64,000 nucleotides of DNA, from contig NW_006499848.1 of NCBI RefSeq assembly GCF_000471905.2, forward strand, positions 4,697,548-4,761,547, in the 5' to 3' direction. Positions 1 through 12,400 of this stretch are shown here, piece by piece. Both the position numbers and the translations under genes were made by a program. The notes under the pieces are model-generated. The model was given only the letters and a program-made list of their open reading frames with translations, made no database searches and had not been told where the DNA came from. This stretch comes from Amborella trichopoda (lineage: Eukaryota; Streptophyta; Magnoliopsida; Amborellales; Amborellaceae). How positions within the stretch are numbered: position 1 is the first letter of the stretch; every line of letters starts with the position of its first letter.

Positions 1-3000
1 TTTGCTTTTCCATGGGAGAAGGATAAACATTATAGGATGGTTTATCAGTTAGAGAAGAAATTTTTTCCAGGTCAGGGTATGGACCAGGCATTTGTTGATC
101 CAAATAAGACATCAACAAATCAGAACCAAGAGAAGGTGAAGAGAGAGAATGGGTTGTTGGGCAAGTCCAAGAATAAGAAGAAAAATGAGATTTTTGAAGT
201 GGGTCATGGAGATAAGGGGATTTCAGATGATTTAGACAAGAAGTTGGTGTTTTTCGAAGAGAGTGGTGATTTCAAGAAGGATTCCAAGAGTGGGGGAAAG
301 GTGGATGTTACAGAGAAGAAAGTAGAGGAGTTCTTCAAGTGTTTGAAGAAGGTGCCTAATGCTGGAGAGTCTTTGATTGGGGAGCCATATTTTTTGAGTA
401 GGACCTCAGAGTTGCCTCCTAGATGGGATGGCCCTTTTGGCACGGTGGTCTTGATTGATAAACCCAAAGGTGAGGTTCAGTTTATTATCCTCTCCCTTCA
501 AGTTTGTTTAAGTTTATGGGATTTTGTAAGTAATTTTCTAGTTTATTTTCTTTGGAACCCTTCGTCTTTTATGTACACATATTGCATTGAAATAATCTGA
601 AACTTCAAATTATTATTTGCTTCTACCTCATTCGAATTTTTTTGAGATTATGTGATTTTCTAGTTATCCGGTGTAGGTTACTCTTTCTTTTATTTGCACA
701 TATTGTGTTAGAATAAACTGGAGCTCCATTTGTTACCCACTTCTGTTATTCAAAATTTGTGGGTTGGGTGATTTTTCAACTAATTTTCAAGTTACATTGC
801 TTTGGATTACTCTTCCTTTATGGACACATATTGCAGTAGAATATCCTGGAGTTGCCTTCCAACTGAAAACTTGTTCGAAAATGGTGTTGTCTGGCAGGAT
901 ACTAAACTCAAACATTGCATATGTTGCTCTTGAGTTTCCCTTCTATTTTTGTTACATTTTCCTTTGGGAAGCTCCGCAGAAATTAAATTCAAAGAAATTT
1001 AGATTGGTTTTCTCTTGTCCCAGCTTTTCTCATTAGGCACTTGATAAACTTGAAAACTGTGGGAGAGTAAAAGGTGAAGGATCTTTAGATTCTAAGTGGA
1101 AAGAGTGGAATATGCATGCAAGATCATTTGGAAATGCCATATGTGAGGATCAGCTAATATATGCGGATTCTGATCTCAATTGAATTAAATAATGAAGTAT
1201 TTGTTTGTGAATTTGAATTGCCCAAATCATGTTTTTTTTTTGTTTTGATACTAATTGCCCAAATCATGTTACTTGATGAATTTTAGTGTTTAGCCAGGAC
1301 CTTGCATATACATGTTTGGATTCCACTCAAACATTTGCTTATATAATTATGGCAGCAAATGTGATATCTCCAGAGTGTAGGATATTTTTTTAAGAGAAGC
1401 GCTTCATAACTACTAAAAAGAAAAAACAGAAGGAAATGTGTGAAACAGTTTCAGAAGGCTTGTGAATTGCGATGCATTAAAGAGTAATACAAGAGGATTA
1501 TAAAAAAAGAAAAAGTAATAGGAGAGTTAAAGAAAGAAAATAATGAAAGAGTTGATGAGGAAAGGGAACATGTTAGTTGAAGTTCATTCTTGATGACTTG
1601 ATGAATAGAGTTTTGTGTCAAAGAATCTGAATATAGCGTAAATAAGATGTGTGACTAGTTAGGATTGATTCCGTACTTACAATCAATACTCATATCAAGA
1701 CAGTAGAAGCAATGTAGCGGGAGGTTTTGGTGCCTTGTCATGGGTGTGCCAGTTTTCATGCAATATTGAAATCTTAAGTCTGATTTGAAATATATCGGGA
1801 ATCTTAGTTTAAAACTTCCATCATATCCAAATTATGTTGAATCTTACTCTCTATTCGATGCTAGTTACTGATCATTTCAATTTCCCCAACTCCCAAAGAG
1901 AACAGATCTTCTAGAAATTTAACATGCTTTACATCCCAATAGATGTGAGTTGCCAAAAGATCTTCTAAATTACCAATAGTTCTCTTCTCATGTTGAGATG
2001 CAATTTGTGATAAATGAGTTAATTATATAACATGAGTTATCTGCTGAAACAGGATGGACTTCATTTACTGTTTGTGGAAAGTTGAGGCGCCTGGTCAAAG
2101 TTCAGAAGGTCATCATCTATAGACTCTAATTCAGCTTCCATGATTGTATAGTTTTTTTTATTTTCTTCTTCATTTTCTTGTCTGCATCACAATGTTAATC
2201 TGGGGTTTGCTTTGCAGGTTGGTCATGCTGGTACTCTTGATCCTATGGCAACTGGTTTACTGATTGTTTTTATTGGAAAGGCAACAAAGCAGGTAGAAAG
2301 GTATTCTTTAGTTTTTCATGTCCTGAATTCGGTTGCAGTTTTTTATTTTTAGGATATGAAATGCAAATATACTATTTGGACACATAAAATTAGAAATATC
2401 TCGGGCTTAGAAAATTTTACTTGTTTTGCTATGGTCTTATAACTGTAGCATGTAATCAATTTATCAATGAGCTTAAATTAATGAAGGATAGAGAAAAGAA
2501 AGGAATTTCCTTTGTCTGTTGTTTAGGGCGATTGGGACTCAAACCTAACCTGCAGAGTAGCTGCTGAGGCCCCTATTCGCAAAACCACTGAGTGAAGAGT
2601 CGAGTACTGCCCCTCAACCACACCAAGAAAAGCTAAAAGAAAAAAAAACTCTCCATTGAGGGCCGCAAAAGGCCCTAAAAAACGAGGGCCTTGACAAGAC
2701 TTGGCCAACAGCTCTGCTCTTAAAACAGAAAATAAAATAAAAGAGAGAAAACCTGAACCCCCAATTATTTCTCATATGTTTTATAACTTTCTTGTGTTTA
2801 CTTTAGGGGTTCCCTTTGTTATCTGTTATGTGTTTAGATTATTTAAACAGGTTAAGTGTGATTGCATTTTGCAGATATCAGGACATGATAAAGGTTTATA
2901 GTGGTATTTTCCGATTGGGGGAAGCTACATCAACTTGGGATGCAGAGTCACCGGTCAGTTATTGGTCTCAACTAATTTTTGCTGGTATCAGAGTTTCGAA

Positions 3001-6000
3001 ATAAATTGCTACCTGTAGCGATCTGTAGTTGCATGCTCAATTTCCAATGTCTTTGGATGAAGCTTTTATCATCAATTGGGCACACTGGATTGCTGCTTGA
3101 TGACGGGTCACCTTATGTACCACACTTGTTTTCCATTTTCTGCCACTGTTTCAACTATTTTAAAAAAAGAAAAGAAATGAAGAAGCCCCTACATTTTAAT
3201 GGGTCAACCTTCAAAATATATAATTGGCTACATAGTAAACTACTGAAATATAGTTATAAATTATATAGATTACATATGATCAATAGTTTCTTGGATGCCT
3301 GATTATTTGAAAAATGATAACATGTGTCATATTGGACTCCTTGATTAAGAGAAATTTTAGTGTAGGTCATCCAACGAGAGCCATGGGAGCATATCAAAGA
3401 TGAGGATATTAGGAAGGCTGTAGCATCTTTCAGTGGGGAGATATGGCAAGTTCCCCCAATGTTCTCTGCGATAAAAGTAAGCTGGTCATGTTCAACCTGG
3501 AAGTAAAGCCTTGCAGTTTAGATCTTTAAAAACATTTTTCTTCAATGTGCTTTTATTTGTAAGCAACAGGTTGGAGGTGAAAAGCTGTACGAAAAAGCAA
3601 GGAGAGGAGAAACAATGGAACTTTCCCCTAGAAGAATTTCAATTTTTGAGTTTGACATTGAACGTAGCTTGGATGACAGGTTTGTGGATCTTAAGTTTTG
3701 ACCTTAACTGTCAGGGCATTCTATTTCTTGGGATTCAACATATATGTGCCTCTGTCCTGCCTAGTTTTTATGAAAAAGAGAATTATATTTAATGTCTGGT
3801 AATATGCTTCTTTTAATTAATCTATTTTATGCAATATCTCCAGCTAGCTGGAAATTGACGTGTCTGGCATGGCAATTTAAATATGTAAAATCATTGTTAA
3901 TATGATATTATTCAAGTTAGGATGATTTAAAAGATAGATCTCTACAGATGTTGATCACTTTTATCTCCAAACTAAAGGGCTAGGTTTTTTAGATGTCTCT
4001 GTCAGCCCAGCAAATTCTTTACAGGATTGGTAACATCTCTGAGGTGACCATTGTGTAAAGCAGCAGAAGCTCACAATCATTTAATATAACTGAGAATAGA
4101 GAAATGATTTTGGAGGCATGGATTGAACTATTCTTAGGGATAACAAGCTTTCTATGTGAATGGATTTTTTCTTCTAAACGACCTTTTGAAAATGATTGTT
4201 TTCTGCACCTGTGGTTATTGTTGAGCTCATCTCTGTGGGCAGTTCTACAAATTCTGAACAACTTTGGGAATTTAGTAATGGCTGTAATCTGCTTAATGTT
4301 AATGGTCGTTTCCATTCTATCTTTTGCTTGTAGTGCTTGACTTGAATTGTGTTACTCTTTGTGATTTACGTTTCAGATTGGGCACTAAAATGATACAAAT
4401 ACTTGTGAAATTTATGTCATTTATACTATTTGCCAGCTTTTCATAAGATATAATCCTTTCTATCCTCATCATGGAACCTTCTCCTACATGAACCTTGTCA
4501 AAATGATATTTCCCTTGATTATGCTCTAGTTAATGTCACAACACATTTGAATTGGTATGGCTACAAAGTGCATATGTTATATTACTTTGGTCATGCTCTT
4601 TGAACTTAGTCACCCTCCTTATAGTATTAGATATTTTGGCATGTTAATTGTCAGGTGAGTGAGATTACTAAAATGAACTAAGGTTGCCAATTAGTTTCGG
4701 TCCATACCCTGCTTGCCAAAATTGACTTCTCCAGAAATGAGTCAGCTCAGCCAAGGCATGCGTACCACAATTTCTTAGGGAAAATAACCCCCTATGACTC
4801 AGGTCAGCATACTATGCTTCAAGTTGGGCAAGTACCTTTTCCAGTTTTCTTATGGGCAACCTGCTATTGAGAATCCCATCTGTGGCAATCTTTTGCGAAA
4901 ATTAACTAATGTGGTTATACAATGTCGTAATGTGGTTACACAATTTCATAATCATGAATTTGAATTTGCTTTTAAGATGCCAGTTTTGCACCATGAATAA
5001 TCTTGAAGTGCATTCCCTCAAGGGGGTTTATGAATGCGTCATTTTATCAGCATATGTGCATTTCTTGCTCATGACATTCCTAAATTCCTTTGGATTGAAG
5101 ACCTTAAGTAGGTCATAGCTGCCGCATATGCATTCTTAATGTTCTAACAGTACAATGTAATTTCCTAATTTGCATTTTCTGCAAGATGCCTAGTGAGCTT
5201 TGCTGAATTTTCACTCGCTCAAATGAAAGGAGTGCTGTTTTTGGATATCTTGTTCATATTCGCCTTAAATTTTTTTGTTCGCAGACAAAATTTAATCTTC
5301 AAAGTCACCTGCTCAAAAGGGACATACATTCGATCACTATGTGCAGACCTGGGAAGGGCCTTGGGGAGGTATAGCTTATTAAGGACTATTAAATAGTATG
5401 TGTGAATAATTTTGTGCATTGCCTTAGAGGCTTAGATATGTGTAGTTTTGACATCCTGAAATTGCTTAAACAACAGTGCCTTCTCTCTTTGGTGAAGTGT
5501 TGTGGTGTGACTTCTTGTCGCCTTCCCATTTCAGTTTATTGCCCTTGTTTATGATCACTGTTTATTCCTATGATTTAATATCACTAAATGTTAAATATGT
5601 TATAAATTGTGACACTCGAAAACAATTAGACATGGTTCTCTATGCTCATGCTACATTAAATGCTCTTAAGATGCTTGCAGCTTGTTTCAATTTTTCAAAT
5701 TGCGATACTGTATATCATTGATTACTTGGTTATAGTTCGTTTCAATTGATTATGGATGATTGCTATTTATGGGAAGTAGATTGCCAGTTGTCAAGAGGTT
5801 GCATAAGTAATTCGATTCTTTGTTTGATGACTTTCACGTCATCATCATCATTATCAAAAGCCATTTCTCAATTAATTAGGGTTGGCTACACGAATCTTGG
5901 TCCGTCATTTGCTCTATTAAGGTTATACCCTTAGTGAGGCCATAAGTCCTCGTACCTTTTCTCACTATATGTTCTTTTGGGCCTATCCATTACCCTTTCT

Positions 6001-7607
6001 GAGTTTTCCACTTGAACTAACCCGCACCTCCTAATAGGAATTGTACTGGGTCTTCGCCACTTATGGCTAGCCCACCTAAGTCTACTTTCTCTTATTGCCG
6101 TATTCGTGTAACACCTAAATTCTCACGAATGTATTCATTTCTAATTCTATCCCTTATTGTCTTGCCACTCATCCATCTCAGCTATACTCATTTTATGGGT
6201 ATTTTGTTTCTTGACAGCCCTAGCATTCCGCCCCATAAAGCAAAGGTAGTCTCACATCTATCCTAGAGAACTTGCCCTTCAGCTTTATTGGTATATGGTG
6301 ATCATATAACACTCCGGTTGCAGATCTCTACTTCACCCATCTAGCACTAATTCTATGTCCAGCATCTTTCCTCAATCTCTCCATTTTTCTAGATTATTGA
6401 TCCAAGATAGTGAAAATGCTCTCTTTTGGGTATTTCTTGGCCTTCTTACCACTTCCTCATCTCTACTCTTATTATTATTAAACTTGTATTCCATATACTA
6501 TGTTTTAGTCTGGCTAATTTTAATACTTTTAGAATTTGGAGCATCCTTCTAAAATTCTAACTTCGAGTTGATGCCGTTTCGGGTCTCATCGATCAAAACT
6601 ATGTCATCAGAGAATATCATGCACCACGGTACCTCATGTTACTCGGGGCTGCCTACCTAACACAACCCACCCCTTTTACTTGGGCTTGGGACAAGTTAAA
6701 GGGAAAGTTTAAGGTCCTCACTCTTCTTAGACCATGATAACTTTCACATATGAGGGTGAATATGCTCAATATGGAGAATATGGAAATAAATTGTGTTTAA
6801 TTTATAGGAGAATATAATCCCTTACATAGAATTCATAAGGTAAAATTGACACTATTTTTGCATTTTGTTAAACAAGTTCCCAAGCTTTCTATGGGACAAA
6901 TACATTCAAAATACAGAAATGAACAAATTGACTAAATTATTACAAAGAATCAAAGCATCCGAAGACCTAATATGCGAAAAAGAAGAGAGACTTGAGAGAG
7001 AGAAGATTGGACAGGTATAGGGTGCAGAATTTGTAAGTGACTAAATTTTTGTTTTCAAGTTGACCATGTAGAAATCAAACTTTAAATAGTTATTCTGTCT
7101 TGAAGTTCATGTTTTGCTTGAGACTAGAGATATTGAACTTTTACATTATTTTATGAATTGGATGGGGTACAACTCTTACTGCTTTGTATTGTATGTATGC
7201 AGTTGTGCTCATTTGATCGCCCTTCGAAGAGATCAAATTGGTTAGTGTTGGGATTTTCTTCTTTAGTTGTTTGGCTCCTGGTCTATTACTTTTTTCTCCA
7301 TCATCATGAAGCCTGTGAACTTATTTTAACTGAAAGGAAAAAAAAGGCTTAAGGAGTTCCTTATACTATGTTGGGTTGGTCCTGACAATGGGTTCTATAT
7401 ATTTCTGTCTCAATAAGGATGCTATCTCTTTTGATATATAAAATGGCAAATGAGCCTTCCACGTCTAAAAGCTCTTAATTTGTTTACATTTTATGTTTTA
7501 AGTGCATGTGAATAACATACCCTTTTTATTTTTCAGGACAATATTCAGCAGATAATGCGTGGAATTTCGACGAACTACAAGACCAGATAACCAAGAACTA
7601 CTTGTGA
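1..7607 (+). CDS. TruB-family pseudouridine synthase, 5' end outside the window (9 exons visible)
   Basis: Exons joined by splice sites and frame: 1-469, 2053-2108, 2218-2300, 2875-2953, 3366-3476, 3570-3679, 5285-5368, 7203-7240 and 7537-7607 (TGA 7605-7607). All introns are GT-AG. The frame is open from base 1, so the N-terminus lies upstream; 366 residues are visible. The TruB signatures appear in order: [12 protein letters not shown], then [15 protein letters not shown] with the catalytic Asp at visible residue 183, then [39 protein letters not shown], and [20 protein letters not shown] followed by [12 protein letters not shown]. Known for the family: isomerises U to pseudouridine in tRNA (U55 in bacteria). 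Plant members with a long N-terminal extension like this one are probably organellar (Arabidopsis AT5G14460 type, from memory). The first visible part (residues 1-140) is Lys/Glu-rich and not part of the catalytic core. The target RNA is not known from sequence. Confidence 0.92.
470..2052 (+). other. Intron 1 of the TruB gene
   Basis: It is bounded by AAAG|gtgagg and aacag|GATGG. The join restores the DKPKGWTSF motif through a split Gly codon. It is AT-rich with no coding signal, TE or RNA gene that I can recognise. Confidence 0.85.
2520..2715 (-). mobile_element. Possible tRNA-derived SINE fragment in TruB intron 3
   Basis: On the minus strand this GC-richer patch reads AGGTTTGAGTCCC (rc of about 2528-2540). 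That resembles a pol III B box (GGTTCGANTCC), with CTCAGTGG, an A-box-like string, some 50 bases upstream. The base composition differs from the surrounding intron. I found no clean poly(A) tail or TSD, so this is only a suggestion. Confidence 0.25.
5838..6643 (-). mobile_element. RTE-type LINE 3' fragment in TruB intron 7, antisense to the gene
   Basis: On the minus strand, 6561-6640 encodes [20 protein letters not shown], the RTE reverse-transcriptase block with a FADD-like catalytic motif (here FSDD). The 3' end lies at the (ATC)n tract at 5838-5854, next to the plant RTE tail text (CCTAATTAATTGAGAAATGG on the minus strand). Stops and frame breaks occur in between and the 5' part is missing, so this is a dead copy. 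The right boundary is where the RT reading frame stops making sense. Confidence 0.75.
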
Positions 7608-7848
7608 CAGACATTCTACCAAGATTTATGCATTCACCAGTATCCTTTCTGCATTCAATACATCAATCTGCATCTGTTTTGTTAAGGGCGGGTTTGGATC
7701 CACCGAGAGTATTGTGACTAACAATAAGCACAACAAATGCAAACAAGTTATTTTCATGAGGCCAAATGGAGTTTAGGGACTTATTCGCAGGGGCATGGCT
7801 TCAAATGGGCATAGTAAAATGTTGTATAATCATTCCCTCACTGATTTA

Positions 7849-7854
7849 AATAAA
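7849..7854 (+). terminator. Candidate poly(A) signal AATAAA for the TruB gene
   Basis: A canonical AATAAA lies about 245 bases past the TruB stop, a normal plant 3' UTR length. The hexamer is common in AT-rich DNA, so support is weak. Confidence 0.3.
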
Positions 7855-8617
7855 TGTGGCTAGTGGTCAAAACATACAGTACCCAATTGTAGGCATGCAG
7901 AAAGAATTGTTTTAATTATACGAATCATGAAATTCTGGCCAATTACAGACCATTACGACAAATTTTGGGTGGCCTAAGTCAAGTTTTGTCAAGAATTTGG
8001 AAGGCATTCTCAACCACGTGGGCACGCACACAAACACACCAGGATGAATATAAGATCCAAAAACAATTCCGGAGTAAAGAAATGCACTTAACAATGGGGA
8101 GGACTGACATTGCAGTAGTCAGCTTCATGACACAATTTTTACCATATACACATTCATTCTGTATTATCAAAATTCTGTATTATGACGTGTCCTACCCTAT
8201 TGCAGAAAGGTTTAGGTTAAAGACCATGTGAACGGTCCTTAGTAACAAAAGTGTTCCCTGAAAACCTGCCCACCTTAATAACGGCAGGCGCAGTTTAGTA
8301 AAAGGTTCACTCCTAACATTTTGACACCCATCTGTTTAGATTACTTGGCATTGGATATGAGGTTGGTTCCAAATGGGTAGATGGTACATTGCTCCTCAGT
8401 AAGTCATATTAAGGTGATTTTTTTTGTTTAATAAAATCTTGTGCAAGTAGAGGTGTTCCAAACCCCACCGTATCCAGTGTTTGGAGCCCTCCCTGGTCCT
8501 CATAAAACCCAAGCTTTTGTCTAGCTTGTAGTGACCATCTCAAACATAGGGGTTGCATTACCAATATCTGGATACCATGTAGGCAAGAGGGTGAATCGTT
8601 CAGTCATCCCCTTCTGT

Positions 8618-8935
8618 ACTGCCAATTTGGCGGGGGACAATGGGCCGGATGGCCCAGCCTAGTCAATCCGGCCCTAAAAAACTACGGCCTGCGCCACTTG
8701 TGTGGCCCAAGAAGTGGGCCAGAGCTAAGCAACCATGGCCAAAGGGTAAGGCCTGCCAAGTTCGGCCTGGCCCAACCCTATTTTCCTGTTTTTTTTCCTT
8801 TTTATATTTTTTTAGTTCTATTCGGCCCAGCCTGGGCCTCTTTAGCCCAACAAGGGTCTGCCCTATGGGAATTAGAGCTGGGCTAGGGCCACTCAGTCAG
8901 CCCGTTGCCAGCACTGCCCATTTGGCATTCCTATG
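8618..8935. mobile_element. hAT-like non-autonomous element with GGCCC-rich subterminal repeats
   Basis: A GC-rich island stands out in AT-rich DNA, full of short GGCCC/GGGCC motifs on both strands. The left end (TGCCAATTTGGCGGGG) and the reverse complement of the right end (TGCCAAATGGGCAGTG) are related. This layout, short imperfect TIRs plus many subterminal repeats, is usual for plant hAT derivatives. No TSD was resolved. The 134-codon reading frame across it comes from the composition, not from a gene. Confidence 0.45.
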
Positions 8936-9497
8936 CCTAATCTGGCTCAAACGTGAAGGTAGAAACTTTCTGGTTCTCGGGCTAAGCTACCCTATATCCC
9001 CGGCAAGCTCAAAGAGTAATCACCAATCGAAAAGAAAGGCCTAATAGATCCACACCTCAAAATCAAAGGTTGCAAGGACATGTGATTGTTAGAGGCCTAT
9101 TAAGAGAACATCTTGATTGTATCGTGGAAACCTGTGCTCATTTAAGGGAATTTGAAAATTGATTTGCTTGTTTCATACTGACCCCAAATCGTTGCGATAA
9201 AGTGTGAATGATGATGATCATTTGTTTGTTTCAGGCACTACACATCCACCTAATATTAAACAAAAATTTTAAACTTAACAACAAAATTTGGGAAAATACC
9301 AGCTCTCTAAAGTTGCAAAAATTGGTATGTGAGTTTGAATTACTCTTAATACTTTCCTGATGAGCCTTTATCATTAAAAAAAGGGGAGATTAAATTATAT
9401 GAAAAATTACTACATAAAAATGACATTCTACAATCACCAGTCAGATTCCACCCTTAAACAAAAATTCTCCTACAAAGCTACGAAAGTAAACAAATCT

Positions 9498-12400
9498 TCA
9501 GTGTGCTTTCGAGATATTGGGTTGAGGTAACCCCATCTCTGCAAAATACGCCTTCTCTGCATTCTCCATTCGACCTTGAAAGATAGCCCACTCTTTTCTG
9601 CACCTCTCCCGAACCTGAAACATTCAAACCCATAAAAAATGGTGAAAAAGATAAAGAGAAATCTCATTACCAGATAAAATGCAATTTCATTTGTATTGTA
9701 GTATATGATCCTCAGTTTCAAAGTCACATACTCCTTCCCATGGTGCTTTACCATTGTCCGACTGCCCCTGCAATTCCATAAAATAAAAAATGACACGTCA
9801 GCTTAAACTGCAGCTATAACGCTCCGACATGGCACCAAAAAAGAAAAAAGCACTATATAATATGGTCGGAGGATACCAAATTTCAAGCCAAATACCCCAT
9901 AAGACATTGGCCAATGGCAAACTTTCCATAAAATTGAGATATTGAGTTACCTGGTTTCCAAGCGAAGGAACAACTTGATGCACTATCCACTGAGAGTCCA
10001 CCACACCTATTTTCTCATGTGCAGGCTAATGAAACAATACAAATCAGAGTTTAGATACCAATAGTCAAAAAGGACTATGAAAGTTCAACTAAAGATTTTC
10101 TTTTTCTTTTTCTTTTTTCGCTTTTGTTAAGTTGGTTCCAACACAATATTAAGCCCGCAATGACAATTTTTCAAATCGACCTATGGGCTAGCACCCAAGT
10201 TTTGGACAACGTTGTACCAGTCAACCAGCAAATATTGCTCCCCCCTAGTTTTGCTGTCTATTGTAAAATTAAAACAAAAGGAAATGATTGGTGTACTCAC
10301 CTCGACACATTTTCTTAGAGCAAAATCCAATCCCCATCCATGAACCAAGTCATTCTGCATTTGAAGAGTTCCACCATATATAATGACATAGCCAAAAAAA
10401 AAAAAGGTGAAGAAACAAAAGCTTGGGTATTTATGCATTTAGAGAAACAGACATGAAACAAAAGGGCAAGCATTTGTAGTATAAATTAAAATAAGAGATG
10501 TTAAGCTCCGAACCTGAATCATATGCCAAACGCAACGCCAAGCATCACGAGAAAACACTGGCGCCATTATCTCAACGAAGCTGGAGATGATAGTATTGCC
10601 AAAGACAAATGTGTCAGAGAACAGATCAAAAAGTTGGAGCTATTGAAATAAGGATGTGGTTTTCATAGGCTCATGGCTTTTATGAAATTTGGTAAGACTG
10701 CACCTCAATACCCCATCAGGAAGTATAGTTCTGACACCAGAAAATCTTATCATGGCCTGCAAATCCATTTCCTCCCTTGACTATAGAATTTGAAGCTCCA
10801 AAAACAATGCAGATCTGTAAAGGCTTGAAATGGATGGCCCAAACAAAAATGTTGCTAGATGGAACTTTTTTAAGGCTTGAAATCCATGCCTTTCTTTTTT
10901 CAGATCTATGATCATCAATGAGGAAATGATCGATTTGCAGGCTTTCCATAGCCGGAACTATATTTTCCGCCAAAAATTGCAAGTGCACCTGTATAAAGCC
11001 ATGGCTTTACAAAAGAATCATGATAAGAAAACAGGTTAGTGAAACAAAATAGAAAAACTTAGAACACAAATGGGAGACGATTCATACGCTGCACATGGTG
11101 GCAAATGGGGATCACTGCACCAGCCAGGCCTTTCCTCTGTTTCTCTGATAACCAACAAGGCAATGCTCAGCAAAACTTCAGAATATTTAACACAACCCAT
11201 GTAAAGTTCTAAGAGCGCATCCTCAGAAGAAAAAGTCGAGATAATAAACAAACGAGTAGCAAGTGAAATAGGAACTCTCTCTATTTTCTAACCATTGATT
11301 TTAGACACTTACGTATGCACTTCGCTATTTCCTCTTCTTTTTGTCATCTGCCATGTCAACCCTCTATTGGGATCCAAACCAGGCTGTGAAATCTCCAGAC
11401 CATGTTTTCTTATCAGCTCTATGTACCTGAGAAAAACTACCCATTCGGTATCCAGCTATGTTACAGCACAAAGGCAAGAATATTCTTTAGTCAAGTATGA
11501 CCTTACTTTTCTGCATTGAAATGCTCAACACCTAGATCTTCATCCCAAATGAATATGTAGTCATATGGGGCTACGATGTCCGGGTGCAAAAAGCGCTTGG
11601 CGTACCACCTTCATAACAAGTAGATGAGAACTAGTATCTAAGGCATATTGAAACAGAAAAATAAGAGCAGAAGATAAATGAATAGACAAAATGGTAGGCA
11701 ATAGCACAAAAATAAATCATGTACATAACAAAAATTAAAATACAACATATTTGTAAATTTCCCTATGCAGTGTCCTATATTTTGGAAGGTGATTGTAGAT
11801 AACTACAAATTTACCTCTTAGCATATTATCAAGTGCATTGTTATGTGTAAGAAGAGAAAGGGACATCATGGCTAACAAGATGCATGTTATGATCAAGAGT
11901 CTCAAGAAGCACGTGAGGTTCATTTGGAGAAATGGAGCTCCTTCAATTATTTTCAGAGAATAATGGGAATGAGAATAAGCAGGTCAAAAGATGATTTAAT
12001 ACAGTTTCATAACATATAGAATCCTAATTAACTTCTGTTGCTCAACAATAGGGGTGGCCATGGACCCGGACCCGATCCGAGACCCGACGGGTATACCCGA
12101 CACGGGTCTAGGTATGGATCCAAGTTTTGGACCCGCAAGTAGGGTCCAGGTCCAATAAATGATACCCGAACAATCCCGGGTACATGTACAGGTACGGCTA
12201 TACCCGACCCGGCGGCTACCCATACCCGTAGTTATTATATATAATTTAACCTTAGTTTTTTCCTTTGTATATGATTTAATTTTTTAAACCAACTTTAATC
12301 CCCCCTGCCCTCTTTATAGAGCTTACACCCCAAAGATTCGGATGAGGGATTAATCCCACACACTATTAGTAATTATTGGGAAGTCTAATGATCCATTAGT

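Larger units (their letters stand above)
7608..9497. other. Convergent intergenic region between TruB and DUF707
   Basis: This region separates the TruB stop from the DUF707 stop on the other strand. It holds both 3' UTRs and one GC-rich transposon-like patch (8618-8935). I see no further gene or RNA here. Confidence 0.7.

Noticed and set aside
8640-9044. 134-codon frame rich in Pro, Arg and Trp
   Set aside because: It lies in the GC-rich GGCCC-repeat transposon patch; the composition explains it.
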